A stretch of DNA of 64,000 bases, from positions 62,001-126,000 of the forward strand of contig CALUFO010000003.1 in NCBI GenBank assembly GCA_944320015.1. Direction: 5' to 3'. Below, one piece after another: positions 60,572 through 64,000 of the stretch (position 1 is the first letter of the stretch; each line of letters starts with the position of its first letter). The notes beneath the pieces are model-generated. The model was not told where the DNA came from. It was given only the letters and a program-made list of their open reading frames with translations, and made no database searches. Source of the DNA: an uncultured Barnesiella sp. (GTDB taxonomy: Bacteria > Bacteroidota > Bacteroidia > Bacteroidales > Barnesiellaceae). The translations under genes and the position numbers were made by a program.

Positions 60572-62284
60572 TTATTCGATTTCCATTAACGGATCTAACT
60601 CTAAATTGGGGTTAAGCTCGACTTCCCGGCTCGGGATAGGCCAAACATATTGGTCGGAAGTGAACGTGGTACGTTGTCTCACTTTGACATGCCCGGCCCA
60701 TTTACCGCTTTCCATAACCTGATAGCCGCCTACATTGTCCAGTTTCATACCCACGATCCAACCGTCCTCGGCATTCAATACATCTTCGGCGATTCCCCAA
60801 CGGCGAATATCGAAGAAACGGGCTCCTTCAAAAGCCAGCTCTACACGGCGTTCGTTCCTGATACGCTCGCGCATCTCGTCTTTACTCAAATTGTTGGGGA
60901 AATCGGGCATTCCCACACGCCACCGCGTCATACCCGAGTAATTCCTTATCTTGGCATCGTCCGACGGCGAGTTGGCCAATTCATTTCGAGCCTCGGCCGC
61001 ATCCAAATAAACCTCGGCCAAACGGATTAACGGGAAATCATGCCCGGTGTCCCACACACCCATCAAACTGGGATCTACATATTTCTTCCACCCATAGCCT
61101 GTGGGCGAGCCATTGTGTTGGTCCATCTTATCTACACTCGTGCCGCCGGGCTGGCTATCATACTCGCTGCCGGCCAAGGTCGTCCCACCGGGATAATAAA
61201 TAGAGGCGGCCAAACGGGGGTCTCTGTTTACATAAGGATTCTCGGGGTCATAATTCGCGCGCGGGTCGTCTATCGGATAAGCCTCGGAGTTACTTACCTT
61301 AACCTCATACGCATCGACCATCGACTGGGTAGGAGCCCACGAGTTCCAACCTCCGTCGCTAATGCAGGCGATTTTCACGGTAAACCCGAACAGAGCGCGC
61401 TCGGCACTGGTAAATTGAGAATCGTAAATGATTTCTCCGCTACCCACACTGGCGTTGTCGTCATAGAAAAGTTTGCGATAACTCTCTCCCGACAACTGAT
61501 TGTTGGGCGTGTACAGCGATTTCCCCGATTTGGTAATCACCGAGTCGGCCGCGTCGCGAGCCTGCTCCCAATACCATGTCTGGTCGGGGAAAGACTTGCG
61601 ATAATCACCCGCCATGAACATACATATACGGCTCTTCAAAGCAAATGCAGCCCATCGTGTCGCTCTCCCGTCATCGGCCTCATCGGTGTATGCCGACGGA
61701 AGATTTGCCGCCGCATAGTCCAAGTCGCTGATAATTTGCTTGGCTATCGCATATTTGTCGGTTCGCCTGATAGCCGACGCTTCCTGTATGGTCAAGGGGT
61801 GGTCGACCCAAGGCACATCGCCGAATTGGGCAATCAAATAATAATACGCATACGCCCGTTGGAACAGCACTTCTCCCATATAGCGTTTTTTCAAATCCTC
61901 GTCCATATCCACTTTATCGATATTCGCAAGAAAATCGGCGCACCGTCTTATCGTGACATATCGTCTGTCCCAAAGCTCCTTCAAAGCGGCATGGTTCGAC
62001 TCGAAGGCATTCAATGTGATTTGCTGGAAATTACCAAACTGATTGGAGTGCTGAGGATAAGTATTATCACTTGCCGCATCCAAGAAAAGCAAATCGCAGC
62101 CATAAGTATCATCTTGTGGGAACGTATTGCTATACGTCGCATTCACGGCGCGAAGAGCGTCGTCGGCCGTATTCCAATAGTTCTCTACCGTAACTTTATC
62201 GTTCGGGTACAACTCCAATCCATCGGTACAACTCAAAATAGGCAGAAGCCCGATGATGATCAAATAACATATATATCGTTTCAT
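60572..62284 (-). CDS. SusD/RagB-family glycan-binding lipoprotein
   Basis: A 570-residue outer-membrane lipoprotein that caps the SusC pore. Lipobox ILSC gives Cys19. Typical text: 'ELYPNDKVTVENYWNTADDALRAVNATYS' near the N-terminus, 'ELWDRRYVTIRRCADFLANIDKV', and the end block 'RIRNERRVELAFEGARFFDIRRWG'. The TPR-rich fold is inferred from the family. It starts 31 nt after the SusC stop, as a standard SusCD pair. Confidence 0.95.
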   Translation of the reverse strand: MKRYICYLIIIGLLPILSCTDGLELYPNDKVTVENYWNTADDALRAVNATYSNTFPQDDTYGCDLLFLDAASDNTYPQHSNQFGNFQQITLNAFESNHAALKELWDRRYVTIRRCADFLANIDKVDMDEDLKKRYMGEVLFQRAYAYYYLIAQFGDVPWVDHPLTIQEASAIRRTDKYAIAKQIISDLDYAAANLPSAYTDEADDGRATRWAAFALKSRICMFMAGDYRKSFPDQTWYWEQARDAADSVITKSGKSLYTPNNQLSGESYRKLFYDDNASVGSGEIIYDSQFTSAERALFGFTVKIACISDGGWNSWAPTQSMVDAYEVKVSNSEAYPIDDPRANYDPENPYVNRDPRLAASIYYPGGTTLAGSEYDSQPGGTSVDKMDQHNGSPTGYGWKKYVDPSLMGVWDTGHDFPLIRLAEVYLDAAEARNELANSPSDDAKIRNYSGMTRWRVGMPDFPNNLSKDEMRERIRNERRVELAFEGARFFDIRRWGIAEDVLNAEDGWIVGMKLDNVGGYQVMESGKWAGHVKVRQRTTFTSDQYVWPIPSREVELNPNLELDPLMEIE

Positions 62285-62315
62285 ATCTTTATAAATCTAA
62301 TGTATTGTAGGACAA

Positions 62316-64000
62316 TCAATTTTTACCGATAGTAAGTTCAACACCAAGAGTAAAAGTACGCAACTGCGGATAATAGGCTCCGCCGGAAGTCCCTTCGGGA
62401 TCGACATAGGGATAAGATGTAAGAGTGAACAAATTATTTGCCGAGAGGCTGAACCGCACTTTCTCGAAACAGATTTTCCGGGTGAGATTCTTTGGCAACG
62501 TGTAGCCCACCTGCAAATTTTTCAATCGCAAATAAGCGGCGCTCTTCACATAGAAATCCGAAATCTCATAATTGTTCTGCTGCCCGTTGACATACCGAGG
62601 CAATTTCGCATGAGCCAAATTATACTCTACCGATTGATTGGGATTCCACCGATCTTCCAACAAGCTCTTCGAGGTGGGGTTCAAGACCAAGCTGCCATAA
62701 ATAAATTCATCGCGCTTGCCCACTCCTTGAAAGAACACTCTGAAATCAAACCCTTTGTACTCTCCCGTAAAATCGATACCAAACATATACCGGGGTGCGC
62801 TCCAACCGATATCGATTTTGTCATAGCTGTCGATTTTCCCATCGGGAACGCCATCGGGTCCCGACAAATCGGCATACTTCAAGTCTCCTACTTTTATTTG
62901 AGAGGCATATCCCTCAGGCTTGGGACTGTTCTGTATCTCCTCCTCCGAAGTGAAGAATCCCAAACATTTATACCCATACAGCGTATTCAGAGGCTTGCCC
63001 TCTGCGATTATCGTGCGATCATAGATATGCGGGCCTGTTCCCTTCAAATCCAAGACTTCGTTCATCTGGTCGGAGAAAGAGAGTGTGATGCCATAATTAA
63101 ACTCGCTCACCTTGTCCCTCCACGACAATTGCAACTCGTGTCCCCAGCTGGCCATCACTCCGGCGTTCTGAACCGAAACCGGGACACCGATAACACCCGA
63201 GACCGGCAAATCCAACAATATACCATCGGTTTTCTTCCGATACCAGTCATAAGAACCTATCAATCTATTGTTGAACAGGTTGAAATCCACACCGATGTCG
63301 AGCATGGTCGATATTTCCCAACCCAAATCGTAATTGGGCAGAATATTCAAATAAGCGCCCGGAGCCAATTGATGCCCAAACATATACTCTTCCGGGTTAT
63401 TGGCCATCACATTGGCATACTGGTACAAACTTATCGCCTGATTCCCCAGCGACCCGTAAGAAGCTCTTAATTTCAAATTATCCAACACCGTCCTCAATGG
63501 CGCCATGAACTTCTCTTCCGAGAGCCGCCAGCCAATCGAACCCGAAGGGAAAAGTGTGTATTGATGCCCGGGAGCCAAGCGGGAAGAGCCATCATACCGA
63601 AGGTTGAACTCCAAAAAATAACGACTGGAAAAATCGTAATTCACACGGCCAAAGTAAGAGTACATACGCCACTCGTCGGAGTTGCCCCAGTTGTCTTTCA
63701 AGTCGCCCGTCCCGGTCGCGCCGTCGATTTCCTCCAATTTATTGTCGGGGATATTCTTCCGATTAGCCCCTACCCAATGGCTGTTGTAGTGCTCATCGGT
63801 GAAGCCGGCCAAGATTTTGAACGCATGTTGTTTTATCTTCTTCTCATATTCGAGAGTCGTTTGAAGCGTTGTCTGGCTTCTTTCGGTCATGGAACGGCTC
63901 ACACTATTGGGATCGTTGCTATATTTCTCGCTACCGTCCTCGTTGACAAACGTAATGGTTCTGTAAATACTGGAACTGCCCACTTCCCACAAGTTGTACG
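62316..64000 (-). CDS. SusC-family TonB-dependent transporter (C-terminal part, cut by window end)
   Basis: The frame stays open to the last base, so the plug and start lie beyond the window. About 560 residues of the beta-barrel are visible: 'YSYFGRVNYDFSSRYFLEFNLRYDGSSRLAPGHQYTLFPSGSIGWRLSEE', 'LRASYGSLGNQAI', and the end 'FTLTSYPYVDPEGTSGG...YPQLRTFTLGVELTIGKN'. These are specific to SusC/RagA. It imports the glycan bound by SusD. A promoter and any regulator (hybrid two-component or ECF sigma) must lie to the right. Confidence 0.95.
   Translation of the reverse strand, partial: YNLWEVGSSSIYRTITFVNEDGSEKYSNDPNSVSRSMTERSQTTLQTTLEYEKKIKQHAFKILAGFTDEHYNSHWVGANRKNIPDNKLEEIDGATGTGDLKDNWGNSDEWRMYSYFGRVNYDFSSRYFLEFNLRYDGSSRLAPGHQYTLFPSGSIGWRLSEEKFMAPLRTVLDNLKLRASYGSLGNQAISLYQYANVMANNPEEYMFGHQLAPGAYLNILPNYDLGWEISTMLDIGVDFNLFNNRLIGSYDWYRKKTDGILLDLPVSGVIGVPVSVQNAGVMASWGHELQLSWRDKVSEFNYGITLSFSDQMNEVLDLKGTGPHIYDRTIIAEGKPLNTLYGYKCLGFFTSEEEIQNSPKPEGYASQIKVGDLKYADLSGPDGVPDGKIDSYDKIDIGWSAPRYMFGIDFTGEYKGFDFRVFFQGVGKRDEFIYGSLVLNPTSKSLLEDRWNPNQSVEYNLAHAKLPRYVNGQQNNYEISDFYVKSAAYLRLKNLQVGYTLPKNLTRKICFEKVRFSLSANNLFTLTSYPYVDPEGTSGGAYYPQLRTFTLGVELTIGKN

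Overview
The window is chromosomal DNA from a gut-type Bacteroidales bacterium. The evidence is a SusC/SusD pair heading a polysaccharide utilisation locus, T9SS-type C-terminal sorting tails, a MurF-Alr fusion, a folP-cdaA pair, a 29-residue COX24-like basic protein beside HU, and promoters of the Bacteroidetes form (TTTG, 19-20 nt, TAnnTTTG). Barnesiella or Coprobacter relatives would fit, but the genus is a guess from gene content. No tRNA, rRNA, CRISPR array, transposase or integrase was found.

Layout. 1-6.6 kb: tail of an unknown gene, a SlyD-like isomerase, a DUF3667 membrane protein, a tightly coupled three-gene set of phage-like character (1508-2873), then GSCFA protein and MurF-Alr. 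6.6-12.5 kb: HU / COX24-like / RNase G on the minus strand, a CBS-domain CNNM transporter, a CatA-like acetyltransferase, and a queuosine pair (precursor transporter plus queF) behind a possible preQ1-I riboswitch. 12.5-13.4 kb: gene-free repeats. 13.4-28.2 kb: housekeeping genes (radical SAM, M20 peptidase, aroC; OmpA lipoprotein; DJ-1; alaS; M23 peptidase, MerR, VanZ; SNF transporter; folP, cdaA), then a 1.5-kb gene-free block of palindromes and about 346-bp tandem repeats.

28.2-40.7 kb: a 1717-residue secreted repeat protein with a sorting tail, a glycogen operon (debranching enzyme, glycosyltransferase, GH57), uridine phosphorylase, a lipoprotein behind a triplicated promoter, and rpsO. 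41.1-45.3 kb: an accessory module (NTF2-like, Cys-nucleophile alpha/beta hydrolase, flavodoxin with a signal peptide, SDR) divergent from an AraC regulator, with two long direct repeats between them. 45.7-48.8 kb: a DUF5009/HGSNAT-like membrane acyltransferase and bipA.

49.1-64 kb is one minus-strand PUL, transcribed from the right edge: SusC (cut by the window end), SusD, GH92, GH97, a beta-helix protein with sorting tail, two paralogous secreted proteins with a GH101-like look and a shared C-terminal sandwich domain, and an SGNH hydrolase. The set suggests capture and trimming of an alpha-linked, probably host- or fungus-derived glycan, with esterase activity, but the substrate cannot be read from sequence.

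The least explained material is the family of palindromes with outer arms CTCCyCTGTGTT and AATATAGGGGAG and inner stems that change in a compensatory way. It fills the gene-free blocks at 12.6 kb and 26.7-27.8 kb and recurs in decayed form at 49.0 kb.
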